Of a stretch of 64,000 bases of DNA, positions 1-11,688 are shown piece by piece. The notes beneath the pieces are model-generated. The model saw nothing but the letters and a program-made list of their open reading frames with translations, was not told where the DNA came from and made no database searches. Made by a program: the position numbers and the translations under genes. Each line of letters starts with the position of its first letter. Position 1 is the first letter of the stretch. The DNA lies in assembly GCA_921293015.1 (NCBI GenBank), contig OV121083.1, forward strand, positions 26,652,908 through 26,716,907, given 5' to 3'. Source of the DNA: Phorcus lineatus (Eukaryota > Mollusca > Gastropoda > Trochida > Trochidae).

Positions 1-100
1 ATTTTATTGCATGGATAGATAGCTTAAGTGAATGCAAAAGTCCTCTTAAACCTTAAAATAGCCAATTTAAACCGTAAAAGCGTGCACTAGTGCCTTTAAG
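1..100. repeat. Dispersed repeat, copy A
   Basis: A stretch of about 100 bp that recurs in the same orientation at 4316-4412 with few differences. Both copies end in the same segment, GCACTAGTGCCTTTAAG. That end resembles, in inverse, the TTAAAGGG-type termini of the MITEs at 6275 and 15260, so this may be the right end of a related element whose left part lies outside the window. Confidence 0.7.
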
Positions 101-2202
101 CTATAACCATTTTCCACAAGGGAGATCACCTTCAAAATTCAATTGTCATGTAATGAAAAAGGCCGATTCGCACGAGCGACTCATGTCTCATGTAAAACGC
201 ACGTGCTTTTCGTGCATATTTAAATGTTCTTGGGCATAAAACTGAAAACTGCACGTAAAGCTCTTGCAATTTGGTCTTAATTGATGAATTTGCTTTAATA
301 TCGGCGTAAGAAATAAATAAATTTCTGAATCATATTCAGTCACCAGTCACACACTCTCTGTAATTTTCGAAATATCCATTATACTTACGACAGCTCCGTA
401 TTCAACACGTTTAATGATTTGTATATTTATGTATATTTAAATTCGAAAAAGGAATTTTCCCTTTAAAACAATAGATGAGCCGTTACTTTTACAAGCAAAC
501 CTACGAATGTTTTCTCATCTGTCATATCTGACAATATGATTAACGTATGTAATCAAAACTCCATTAAAGAAAGTCGATCACTTGGGCAAATGGTACATTG
601 CAAACAAATACATTTGAAATCGTCAACGGGTATGTTAACCTATAAAAGAAGAACAGTTAAAAACATACACAACTGATATCGATTGCGGCTCTCATACAAG
701 TCAATGGGGAATATTCTGTCACTTCATGAAATATGGACTCTTATTTGAAGCCTTTAATATGTTTGCTTTGCGCTTTTTACATGGAAGAATTATTGCATGT
801 TAAATAAAGATATATGAGTAACTGTTGTCAAATGCCTGTGTCGTAATGGACCGGGAAAGAAAAGGATTCTGTAAACACATTTAAAAGGACGCTCCGGCAT
901 GTTTTAGCTTTGATACGTGCCAAAATACCATACATATTAAGTATTTTAGAAATTATGTTTTGATGCATTATGTATCCACATTTATGCTTTAAAAATGCGA
1001 AATAATGATTTTAAATGTAATTAGATCAACAGTCAGAAGCCGAAATCATACGTGACATTCATTTGAATGTATCATAAAATCTATCAAACAATTGTACCTC
1101 CAATGTTTCTCTTCTGTCAGCTTCAGAAAATTTTCCGATATTACTTAGTACGTTTGACGTCATATATTCAATATCGAGTTTTTGATCAAAATCGGGACTT
1201 CATAAATTTGTACTGAACCGATTAGTCCTGAAGTGATATTTTCAGCATCAGTGGATACGTCTCTATAAAGTGACACCCTTAATAATGTTTTGCATATGTG
1301 ACTCAAACGATTTAAAAAATGCCTCTTTAAGTTGAATATACCTGGAAGAAAGTATTGCAACACCAATTTTTTTTGTTATTTCTTCCTTTGTTCTGCTTTC
1401 TATCTAAACACATGGGAGTTTCCAAATTATCTTAAGAGTGATTATGACCAATGCATAAGATAACGGAATGAAACCAACAGCGTCACAGACAGCTCAGCGT
1501 CAACCATTTATGCTCATTTGGGTTAAACCAAATACTGGCTTTCTTTTTTTTATGTGTCATTATTTTAAGTCACTAAATGTCGACATACACTTCTGCACAT
1601 TTTATTCTTCATTCACTATTGGTTTCTTCAAATAGCTTATAAAACTGCATTGCATAAACGTGAAAGATAGAGTTCACTAGTTCAAGATATGCCCGTGTAA
1701 ACAGCAGCGAAGAGTTTTTGAATTTCATGGACCATTTACTTCTCAAGAAAGCATACACGCTTTTTTAAAAAAACGTGAATAAAGTTAAGAGTTATTATAA
1801 AGCGTACTGCCAGCCTTCGATATTGAAACTCTTCTATCACCAAGTACTTGTGACGTTCATATTTTATTTATTGACATTATCGTTCATTAATATGTAATTC
1901 GTTTTTGAAAGGTATATATGCGTAGGTCAACACCATTTCAGTAGAGCTGTTAAAGATAAACCGCTAAACGGACTCATTTGAATGAACAGCTGAAAGATCT
2001 ACATGTACATATAGCATTAGTGAGGTCATGTGTCAAATCGTGCGGAGTTTAATACAGTCGGACCCTGTGAATCAGCACAATTACCTACTGTAGTAGAGAA
2101 TGAATTTTTCATTTAATAAACTTCCAGATTGACTTACTTTTGACTATGGTTGAATAAATGCCGTTATGAGTGCCCATAAGGAGAACAGGATGAGTACTAA
2201 TT
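101..2202. other. Intergenic, no gene seen
   Basis: AT-rich DNA with stops in all frames. The longest open stretches are under 70 codons, lack splice context and match no family I recognise. No clear repeat structure was found. Confidence 0.6.
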
Positions 2203-2510
2203 TATGGATGATAACTTCTTTATTCTTAGAATGCGACGTTACCTTTTTGTACATCTCTGGCTTCTACCTAATTACATGTTTACATAATGCTGTGAGAACT
2301 TTGGCTTCTAGCCTTAATCCTTTTATCATACCTGTAAACTTGTTTCCAATGTCTCCATCACAATTGTTTTTCTTGTTAATTGCTTCTGTTAATTACATTG
2401 TTTACCATGATATCAATGTAACACCCTCTATCCCTTCATCAGTGCTTGACAACGACACAAGAAGCTGTGTCGAAACGTCGCATTCTAAGAATAAAGAAGT
2501 TGTCATCCAT
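2203..2510. mobile_element. MITE with ~37-bp inverted ends
   Basis: Arms at about 2204-2240 and 2473-2509 are near-perfect inverted copies that begin ATGGATGAYAACTTCTTTAT and run to ATGCGACGTT. Just inside the right arm (about 2448-2480) sits a small hairpin, GACACA/TGTGTC, followed by GAAACGTCG. The same outer sequence recurs at 47833 and in the large palindrome at 58413, so this is a small family. The open frame across the element (2166-2543) is not a convincing gene. Confidence 0.75.
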
Positions 2511-3579
2511 ATATTCGTCTCTTATCTGATTTCCAATTTCTAAATGCCACTCAAAGAAGGATGAGTACTGCTGTGTGAATGCTTCACGATATTCGATTAT
2601 ATCGTTAAATTCGTAAGATGCTTTGTAAATATAAATATAAATTATGTGTAGGTACGACATTCAGCCTAGAGGGGCTACGTCCTAAAAACCTATTTGTGAA
2701 CCTTCTTCTCAAGACGTAATTTAAAAGCCCTAGATATTACATGTACAAACTCCCATGATATTGGAGATAATATTATTCATAGATTTTTACACCATGCAGT
2801 CCCTAATATCGACCACAGGGGCGACGTCCTAAAATCCTATATTTGATCCCAGGAGCAAAAGCAAAAGCTTTGTGCAGATTCCATTGCTAAGGGGGGTAAT
2901 ATATCGTTAGTTCGGCGACCCTGTGGACCCTAAAATCAACAAAAACTATTTTCGTTTCGTCTCCAGAAGCATTAGTTTTAGAGTGCTCACTTCAGTATCC
3001 TTGGCTAGTGTCAATTATGACTCATAGATACATAGATGACCTCAAATATACACATACCAATGTATATGATGTATGTTATATGGATCCTGATGAGCTGCAG
3101 AGTCTATGTCTCTATTGTTAATGAATTCGATAAATAAAATGATAATAATATTCCGATCCTTATATTGATAATTCATAATCAAAAAGCTTAAATGTAATAT
3201 AAAAATTCTCTCGTTCTCCCCATGGAATGTTAATTGGGTACTTTTATTGTTATAAATATCTCAACATTGATTTTATAATACTTTAGCTCTGAGAAAGTTT
3301 CAACAATCTATTATCTTGCCTTTAGCTAATAAACCAGCGGCCTACAATTTACCCATCCCTTTCATACGATAAATGTTCTACATAATGACAATCAAAGAAA
3401 ACTGAAAAGAGATTCAAAAAGAGAATTTTAGCATGTTAAACCTTACACCTCGGGTCATGATACGTCATAGTGGCACCGATTTGAAGCCATTTTCAAATAT
3501 ACAATGAGAAACTATTTAAATACAGGTTATAAGCACAGGCCCTCGGATCATTAAATTTTTTACATTTATTTAAACATAT

Positions 3580-3581
3580 TT

Positions 3582-3632
<51 letters not shown>

Positions 3633-3635
3633 TTT
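3580..3635. repeat. (TTTA)n microsatellite
   Basis: Uninterrupted four-base repeat of TTTA/ATTT visible directly in the sequence. Confidence 0.95.
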
Positions 3636-3639
3636 GGGA

Positions 3640-3746
3640 GGGGATTAAGAAGGTTTGACCCATCCCATCCCTTGGGCAATATTTTACAAAATTTAACAAA
3701 TGGGTGAACCCCCAACTTTCAAAATTCCTGGATCCGCCCCTGGGAG
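3640..3746 (-). mobile_element. Possible hAT-like transposon end
   Basis: Read on the minus strand, 3742-3728 is CAGGGGCGGATCCAG followed by a short AT/GT-rich run. This resembles hAT terminal repeats common in invertebrate genomes. The other end was not identified, so this is a fragment. Family assignment rests on recall of the terminus only. Confidence 0.4.
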
Positions 3747-3834
3747 CGTACAAGGTTACCAGAATAATTGAGAACGTTCCCTTAAACGCACTAGTGCACA
3801 CCAATATTTCTTTAACACAACGAATGCACAGATA

Positions 3835-4012
3835 CTGCATATCTCTCGACTTTATTCAAGAACCTCACTCAAATAATCTACCTCGTAAGTTATTTAACGA
3901 ATATTTACGTATTCAGGTAGTAAAGTTGATTTTTAAAGACCGGAAGTATTTAATGTTACGTTACAATAAATCCGCATGAACTACGATATCGGAAATATTA
4001 AGATTTTGCTTA
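3835..4012 (-). repeat. Dispersed repeat, minus-oriented copy
   Basis: The reverse complement aligns by eye with 5165-5345 over about 180 bp at roughly 80 percent, sharing GTTCATGCGGATTTA, GAATACTTCCGGTCTTT-like and CGAGAGATATGC blocks. A third partial copy is at 6690-6800. This copy and the one at 5165 face each other across about 1.15 kb. Confidence 0.7.
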
Positions 4013-4315
4013 TAACCAAAAAAGCGGAAACGGCATCCGCTTTGGTCAATCTAATAGCAATGCTAATGCTGTGTTATTAAGTCGGTTTATTTACAACATT
4101 GCTTTCATAAAACATAATTCATTATTTGTTCTCAGTTCAGAGTTTAGGTAAATACAACAGCTGCACAAAATCAGTGTACAGCCGCTTTCAACTGTCTATA
4201 ATTTATCCGTTTTGTGCACAGCTAACCTTAGATTTGTTATATTTCCAAGCCGACAGGGGGTGTCTAAATTTTTTCTTTGTTGATTGCAGGTCACTTGTAA
4301 AGAATTTAAAGTATT

Positions 4316-4412
4316 TCATTGCATCGATAGAAAGCTGAAGTGATTGCATTAGTCCTCTTAAACCTTAAAATAGCCAATGTAAACCGTAAAAGCGTGCACT
4401 AGTGCCTTTAAG
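4316..4412. repeat. Dispersed repeat, copy B
   Basis: Direct copy of 1-100, ending in the same GCACTAGTGCCTTTAAG. It lies between the inverted repeats at 3835 and 5165. Confidence 0.7.
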
Positions 4413-5164
4413 ACAATCTCGCGTTGCTGAGCTGCAGAATCTGTCCAACTTTTTTATTCTTCGTTCTGCACACCTGAGCGTCTCACACCTGATTACTTGT
4501 CGCTTGACATGTCATCAATCAGCTCAGGTAAGCTTCTTACCTGTCTCAGAGACGCAATACTCGGATAACTCAAAGTGGAACTTTTTTGTAGAGAAATGCA
4601 AGTTTTTAAAATGTCCACATTTCGGAATGATTTTTCAAATTTTATAGGATAAGATTAACTATCAGACAGTTGAATTGATCTTCGACTCGAAGAAAGAAAC
4701 AACCTTTTTAAAACATAAATATAGACAATAGAGTTATATGATGAGAGTAACGTTTGAATAAATTAGGTAAGTCGCTTTTTCCTTTCCCGTATACTGTCAA
4801 AACTAGCAATTATGTAAACGTTAAAGGAATGGGTTTTTTGGAAAATATTTCTTTGAATTTCCCAAATTATATTAGTTTATGCAAAATGTTAATCTTCCTT
4901 TGGTTAAACATCATATTACCCAAACCAATTATTCGTTGTAATTAATATATTCTAAAGTATTCATTTCGAAGACCGTTTAATCATTTGCGTAAGGGAAATG
5001 AATTCGCATATAGTTTAACTAAACTTTGAACGTTGCTTTAAAGACGAAATATATGAAAGATGAAATACAGTTTATTGAACGATCTTGTAATTTAGCCGAT
5101 TAAAAAAATGTAGTTTAACCATGTTATTTGATTAAGATAGCGGTTGCAGTTTTCGCTCTTCTGG

Positions 5165-5345
5165 CTTTAAGCAAAATTTTAATATCGATATCGTATAGTT
5201 CATGCGGATTTAATGCAACGTTGCATTGAATACTTCCGGTCTTTTGAAATCAACGTTTTATAATGAATAAGTACATATTTGTTAAATAACTCATCAGGTA
5301 GATTACTTGAGTGTGGATTATTAGTAATATCGAGAGATATGCCTT
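5165..5345 (+). repeat. Dispersed repeat, plus-oriented copy
   Basis: Inverted partner of 3835-4012 and direct partner of 6690-6800. It contains the shared block GTTCATGCGGATTTA and ends near CGAGAGATATGCC. Confidence 0.7.
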
Positions 5346-5788
5346 TAAGGTATATAATTAAACAACCATATAACGAAATTTGTTGAGAACGACACGGTCT
5401 ATATAATCTAAACGAACCTTGTCTCTAAGGCTCTGATAGATAAAAAAAAAAACGTTAACAACAAAGCAAACACTTGCAAAACAACATCAACCGGTCTGTT
5501 GACGTCAACTATTGTTCGTTTACAAAGTAGGCTTTGTCATCCGTCATAATTTTTACAGAGCACAGTATAATGATTTTGATGTCACTGTTTTCCAGGAAAG
5601 CTTAATAATGACATCACGAGTGGGTTTAAACAGGCATTGAACTGCTCTTGAATGACGCAACTGATTCCATGGACACGTTCATAGATTTTACCCACTGATC
5701 TCTGCATCAGTGCAGCAAGGCTCTCAATTGTTGTTGCACAAAATGGGAAATATGAATTGTTGTAAACGGCTGCAAATTTTGAATATAT

Positions 5789-5936
5789 AGAGAATCTCAC
5801 CCAAGTGTCTTCTGATATCAAATATATCAACACAAGTTAAAAAAGTAAAAAATATCCGAGGCTTGCCGAGGATATTTTACTTTTATCAACGAGTGTTGAT
5901 ATATTTGATATCAGAAGAAACGAGGATGAGATTCTA
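5789..5936. mobile_element. Hairpin MITE, ~43-bp arms
   Basis: Left arm 5791-5833 and right arm 5893-5935 are inverted copies with a few mismatches (core TCTGATATCAAATATATCAA). A second nested inverted repeat fills the centre, with AATATCC and GGATATT either side of GAGGCTTGCCGAG. The whole 148 bp could fold as one long hairpin. Confidence 0.75.
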
Positions 5937-6274
5937 TTTATCATCCAAAATCATTTTTCATTTCGATTCTGTGAAAAATGTGTATTTCTGAACACTGAAC
6001 TACTCTCAGTGGAGTGATTTCATAGCATTGTGACGTCATCATGTTTATGACGTCATAGCATTGCCACGTCATTACTTCATGATGTAAAACAATTGTGATG
6101 TCATGAACGTCACTGTAATAGGGCATTGTTCAAAATCTACTGTCAAAACGATATCTTCTAGGAGATATCGTTTGATCTTCCACAAGCAATATCTCCTGTG
6201 GAACACAGTTTTGGATGATAAATTTCATTATCTTAACTGTATATATTTAACGCCAAAGATCGTTTATACACAGT

Positions 6275-6616
6275 TTAAAGGGGCAGAAGCACGTTGTGGG
6301 GTTTTTTTTCAGATAAATAAAGTTAACTCATGAAAACGAAAATTAATATTTTCAAAAGAAGAAGTTGTACCAAACAAATGTTCCATGATCGGTTAAGCTT
6401 GGCGAATCAATTTCTCTACCTAAATGACGAAAAGGTGTTCACACTAAAATGGCCGCCATTGGTTTTCGCTAATTACTTGAATATTTCTTATAAGACTATT
6501 GATGTTGAGTAATGAGATGTATTGACCCACTCTGGTTATACTTTTAGCAAAAACGAATGTTCATTGGGTAAACTTTGAACAAATTGATCTTTCAAAAGCG
6601 CGCTACTAACCCTTTA
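6275..6616. mobile_element. TTAAAGGG-end MITE, copy 1
   Basis: Starts TTTAAAGGGGCAGAAGCACG and ends with an inverted, diverged partner (GCGCGCTACTAACCCTTTAA). The interior shares GATAAATAAAGTTAACTC-like and GTTGAGTAATGAGATG blocks with the element at 15260-15709. No coding capacity was seen. Confidence 0.65.
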
Positions 6617-6689
6617 AGCTTAGCGATTGCAAAAACCCTAACAAACGGTGTTGGTTATGTGCAAACTTTGAACACTGGGTATTGTCGTA

Positions 6690-6800
6690 ATCGCATGCAT
6701 ATTTGATGCAACGATGCATTGAATACTTCCGTTCTTTGATAATCAACTATGTAACAAAATACGTAAATATCTACGTTGGTAATATCAAGAGATATGCATG
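6690..6800 (+). repeat. Dispersed repeat, partial copy
   Basis: Third copy of the family at 3835 (minus) and 5165 (plus). It matches over the GATGCAACGATGCATTGAAT, ACTTCCG and AGAGATATGC blocks. Confidence 0.6.
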
Positions 6801-7409
6801 TACTGTACATTATTAATATTTGTAAAAAAAATGACCTTTTAACGCCACTCTGTGATATTCATGACATTCCAAATTACCATATGATTTAAACATATGCATT
6901 TCAAATAGAGGAACGGGATAGGTTAACCAGCCATAAATGCTTATGAAAATTCAAAATATCTCATTTTCTCTTTCACTACCAAACCAAAGGCAGTAGTTTT
7001 GAATGAAAACAGAAAACGGCCTTGCTTATGTGAAGAAGCTAAAATAATAGGAATACCAGTTAAAGAACCTACCAGTAACAGTCAACTTCATTATATATAC
7101 CCGCCAACGTTCGAAAGATTTTTTTTTAAAACATGCTCAAATAATATTTCATATATATAAAAATTATCATTATAATTATTTACCATATTGTCACAATTGA
7201 TCAAATGTCGGGTAAACTATCTTTCATCTTAAATGTTGACATTTCTTATGCTTGTAATTATAAATGACCATCTGGTTCATGGTTTTTATATGATCAACTC
7301 ACCATCACATTGGTGTTATATAATGTGAAACAATACTTATTCATAAAAAAAAATCCTCATCGTTTTTGAGTGGTTTTGATACCGCAACGCTGTGTTTATC
7401 CCTAAAATC

Positions 7410-7640
7410 ATTGAGGACGGTAGTGTAGTGTTTGCATGCTGGCCTCTCAAAAAACAGGCCCGGGTTCGAATCCAGATGGTGACACCAAAATATGTGACTA
7501 TTGCATTGTTGCTTCCCTGGACACTATATCCATATTGTCCTCAGTTCACCCAGCTGTACAAATGGGTACCCGACAAAAGAAGTACCGACCTATATGGACG
7601 TGAAAATCGCTTAGTAACTTCCTCAAAAGTACAGGACCTT
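7410..7640 (+). repeat. tRNA-derived SINE
   Basis: A tRNA-like head carries a degenerate A box (TAGTGTAGTGTTTGCATGC) and an exact B box GGTTCGAATCC at 7463-7473. A non-tRNA body follows with CAGCTGTACAAATGGGTACC. It lacks a full cloverleaf, so it is a SINE and not a tRNA gene. A related head is at 31257. Confidence 0.65.
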
Positions 7641-7690
7641 CAGCGTAATAATGAAACGCCAATTAGTAGTCTTAGAATTGGACATTAGGC

Positions 7691-8627
7691 TAAAATATCA
7701 TTGAAACGCATAACATAAAACAAAAACATTCCTTAACGTCATAACGAATTTATTCAAGTCTTAATTAAGATCAAACAAAGCACATTCCTTTACGAACACT
7801 GAGAATTAAAGGGACACATCCTAGTTTTTATTCTAATTAAACCACTTAAACATTTAGAAAGGAACAAATGGATAATCACCAAATGGCTTGTTAGTTGAAG
7901 GTTTTTCTTAACGTCAATGTTAAATAGAAACATAATCATCCAAAGACCAAATATCCATACTACTTTAAGCTGGTGTATTGTCCACTATTTCCATTGAGAA
8001 AATTAGCAACGTTTTGCGCAACTTGTTTACATAGTGTGCCGTTGTCCAGTTATCACGTGGTCAGTGGAAGCCATGTCCGTGTCTCCCTGACCAACTGCAT
8101 TACTGAAAACATGCCATAACGTGGATGTCGCTGAGCTTAGACAAGTTAACAGATCTCTAAACCGTTCCGACCGATCAATTCAAATTTCATTGAACAACCA
8201 AATCAAAAACACACATTTTTACCAAACATATTGAGAAATAACAATCACTTTTCAAGCTAGAAAACAAAATTTTAGAAGAATCGTACGGTTGTACATGGAA
8301 ATGCTGACCTTCGGAAATGACAAAGTACATGCACAAAGCACAGTGTTTTGTACATATTCAAAGATTTACGAAAGCGGTTTGAATTTGCCATTGCATCACT
8401 CCACGTAAGAAAGAACACAATTTTAAAATTTTTTTTTGGTTCTGAAATCGCTCGTACAAAAGAGTTCCTAGGACTGAGTCGTTGGTATAACTGTATACGA
8501 TTGAGCATTGGTCGGTGTATAAAAACAGTTCTACGTGGCCTCAAAATATACATACCAACCTGTTTAACCATACGACAAAACATGAACTAATCTAGACGAC
8601 CTGAAACAATGCTATCAGATCATCATA
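7691..8627. other. Intergenic, no gene seen
   Basis: No recognisable gene or strong repeat. An open stretch of about 100 codons exists on both strands around 8272-8590 but matches nothing I know, has no splice context and is probably chance. Confidence 0.5.
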
Positions 8628-9262
8628 CACTGACACTGATACTAAGAAACTGTACCCCTGACGTCATATTGATACTAAGAACTGTGCCATGACAGCAAAT
8701 TGATACGGAGGACTGTCTCCTAACGTCATTTAAAAACTGAGAAACCGTGCCCCTGACGTCATACTGATACTAAGAAACCGTGCCCCTGACGTCATACTGA
8801 TAATAAGAAACTGTCTCCCTGGCGTAATATTGATACTAAAAACTGTACCCTGACGTTATATTGATACTAAGAAACTATACCCATGACGTCATACTGATAA
8901 TAAGAAACTGTCTCCCTGACGTCATATTGATACTCAAAACTGTACCCTGACGTTATATTGATACTAAGAAACCGTGCCCCTGACGTCATACTGATAATAA
9001 GAAACTGTCTCCCTGACGTCATATTGATACTAAAAACTGTACCCTGACGTCATATTGATACTAAGAAACTATACCCATGACGCCATACTGATAATAAGAA
9101 ACTGTCTCCCTGACGTCATATTGCTACTTAGAAGTGTAACCTGACGTCATATTGATACTGAGAAACAGTATTCTTGACGTCCTTATGGCTATTGATACTG
9201 AGAAACTGTACCCCTGACGTCATATTCATACCAAGAAATTGTACCCCTGTATTCATACTAAG
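8628..9262. repeat. Minisatellite with repeated TGACGTCA
   Basis: About 18 tandem units of roughly 32-35 bp of the type TGACGTCATATTGATACTAA then GAAACTGTACCC. Eleven exact TGACGTCA palindromes were counted by eye, plus several one-base variants. Part of the array shows a higher-order period of about three units, marked by alternating CTGTCTCCC, CTGTACC and CTATACCC/CCGTGCCCC segments. Confidence 0.9.
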
Positions 9263-9460
9263 GTGATAAAGACTATCCGGGAACTGAAAAAGACGTTGAA
9301 GATGACAGCCAGGCAGATAGCTCCTTTCCGTATATATGTAACATCGAAAACCTTTTTATTTTTTTCAGTGCATAGGTGCGATTGATTACAAAATTGGTGT
9401 TGCACAACTTACATCCAGGTGTATATTATGTACAGACTGACAAGCTTCATAGTTTATACT

Positions 9461-10262
9461 TACGGAAGCACCCTAGTGCCACACTCAAATTTTTTTTATC
9501 TTCTAATTAGGAGATAGTAACTCCTAATTAGGAGATAGTAACGCCTAATTAGGAGATAAGTAACCCCTAATTAGGACTAAGTTAACACCTAATTAGGAGA
9601 TAACTAAGTCCTATTTAGGACATAGCTATTTCCTAATTAGGACTTAATTATCGCCTAATTAGGAGATACTATCATCTAATTAGGAGATACTATCTCCTAA
9701 TTAGTTGATACGATCACCTAATTAGCAGATAGTAACGCCTAACTAGGTGATAATTAAGTCCTAATTAGGACTTAGTTATCACATAATTAGGAGATAACTA
9801 TGTCCTACTTAGGACATAGCTATTTCCTAATTAGTTGATACTTTCTCGTAATTAGGTGATAATTAAGTCCTAATTAGGAGATACTAACTCCTAATTAGGT
9901 GATAACTAACTCCTAATTAGGTGATAACTATCTCCTAATTAGGCGTTACTATCTCCTAATTAGGAGTTACTATCTCATAATTAGGACTTAATATCTCATA
10001 ATTAGGAGATAGTTTCTCCTAATTAGGTGATAGTTATATCCTAATTAGGCGATGATTAAGACCTAATTAGGTGATAACTATCTCCTAATTAGGAGCTAGC
10101 ATCTCCTAATTAGGACTTAATATCTCCTAATTAGGCGATAGTTTCTCCTAATTAGGTGATAGTTATGTCCTAATTAGGCGATCATTAAGTCCTAATTAGG
10201 TGATGGTATATCCTAATTAGGGGATAACATTTTTTTTACTGTGGCACTTGGATGCTTCCGTA
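9461..10262. mobile_element. Inverted-repeat-bounded CTAATTAG array
   Basis: A tandem array of 18-20-bp units (CCTAATTAGGAGATAGTAAC type) fills 9502-10227, with about 27 exact CTAATTAG palindromes counted by eye. It is enclosed by inverted repeats: TACGGAAGCACCCTAGTGCC at 9461-9480 and its imperfect reverse complement, ending GGATGCTTCCGTA, at 10240-10262. Next to each inverted end lies a T-run. Non-autonomous elements with an internal tandem core are known in bivalves (pearl-type); membership here is inference. Confidence 0.8.
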
Positions 10263-10798
10263 TATACTTAAGAAGGAATTGTTAATGGAAAAATATATAA
10301 AAAGATACGTTTTCAAGTAGTCAAGAGTAATTTCTAGAATATATCCTTCAAGTTTGACATATGAATTCAAAGTCAACTATTTCAATTCCCCAGTAGAATA
10401 ATTGAAGGCTATTGAAAAGACTGAGTATTCGCGAAACATCAAAAGACAGAAATCAAAGGTGATGTAATTTATAGACAATGTTTACACAATGTACATAATT
10501 CAGAGTAATATGCGAGCATATTTTTTCGGCAATTCGATTGGTCTGTTGGCGGTCACATGACAGTCGACAGAAAAGCGTATTGACTCCGAGTCTGACCACA
10601 AGTGATATTGACTAGAGATACAAAAACAGAAACGATGACGCTATACCGTTGTTACATGACGTCAAGCCATTGTTATCGGGAAGTCAATGACCCGTCATAT
10701 TATGCAATCGAACTAAATTTCGGTTCATGGCCGTAGTTTTGTGCTCCCCTGTCGTTTTTTAACCGAGGCATAATAAAACAATTATGGACTGGTGAATT

Positions 10799-10902
10799 CG
10801 GTCAATACATGTTTTTATAGACCCGAGGAAACATTATTGACCTTGGACGTCGTCCTCGGTCAATATTGTTTTCCTCGGGTCTATAAAAACTAGTACTGAC
10901 CT
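10799..10902. mobile_element. Hairpin MITE or long palindrome
   Basis: Arms at 10811-10842 and 10858-10890 are inverted copies around TTTTTATAGACCCGAGGAAA. The similarity continues outward through GGTCAATAC/GTACTGACC. The spacer is about 15 bp and GC-rich. Confidence 0.7.
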
Positions 10903-11574
10903 CATCACAAGTTTCTAACTGTATAATATGAAAACGAAGACGTGATGAAATTTTGTCTTCAAGGCACACACAAAAAGGAACACGAGGAAAATAATACAAA
11001 ATCATAAGTATGGACAAGCACTTGACAATCTTCAATAATTGCCTTCCTTAAAAAGCATCCTTAAAAAAGGTTTTTAATTATTTGTTAAGTTGAACAAGCG
11101 AATCATGTATACGATAGATCTTTTCACAATATGCAAATACGTTATACTGTAAAATAACGATTATTCATCTATTTTAGAAAGTTACAAGTCTGTTTAAAGC
11201 GTTAACATTTTATCAACAATCAATTCGGTTTATATATCATGTTCTTGACAGTCCTTTTCTATTTTGCAAAACAGTTGCAGACACTGTTACAAATTTACAA
11301 ACAACGATGAAAGCAATAACGAAAAGTTCAAATCTAGAATAAGTAACTGTTGAAAACTCCACAGCCATTTTTATTTCATTCTTTTGACTCTTTTAACACA
11401 AATATAGAAATTTAATTCAAATTGAATATTTAAATCTTAACTGTACACCTTTTCCGAGTAATTGTTTTTCATTTAATTATTTTAAAGACAGTGTTAATCC
11501 CTTCATCTTTAGTTGCCTTTCGGGCCTGTAAACGTACTAACTGGTTTCTAGGGATTGAAAGGGTTAACATTGTT
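10903..11574. other. Intergenic, no gene seen
   Basis: AT-rich DNA downstream of the minus-strand lectin gene. Nothing recognisable apart from its probable poly(A) region at the right edge. Confidence 0.5.
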
Positions 11575-11580
11575 TTTATT
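11575..11580 (-). terminator. Poly(A) signal of the lectin gene
   Basis: AATAAA on the minus strand, about 110 nt past the stop codon of the PAN/fibrinogen-domain gene. It is the first such hexamer seen downstream. Confidence 0.5.
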
Positions 11581-11688
11581 GATTTTACTAATTTAAAATT
11601 TCTTAAGACCAGTCTTGTTCGAAAGCAATTTTTTTTAAACCTTACAGAAAGAAAATATTTTTTTCCACGAAAGTCCTTAGAATATACT

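Noticed and set aside
2166-2543. 125-codon open frame with hydrophobic stretches
   Set aside because: It runs straight through a MITE and ends just beyond its inverted terminus; no homology is recognised, so it is chance reading of a mobile element.
3704-3979. 91-codon open frame
   Set aside because: It crosses a hAT-like end and a dispersed repeat also found at 5165; not a gene.
7416-7475. Possible tRNA gene
   Set aside because: The B box is perfect, but the A box and stems do not form a full cloverleaf, and a SINE body follows.
9502-10227. CRISPR-like regular repeats
   Set aside because: Units are contiguous palindromic tandem repeats without unique spacers, in an animal genome.
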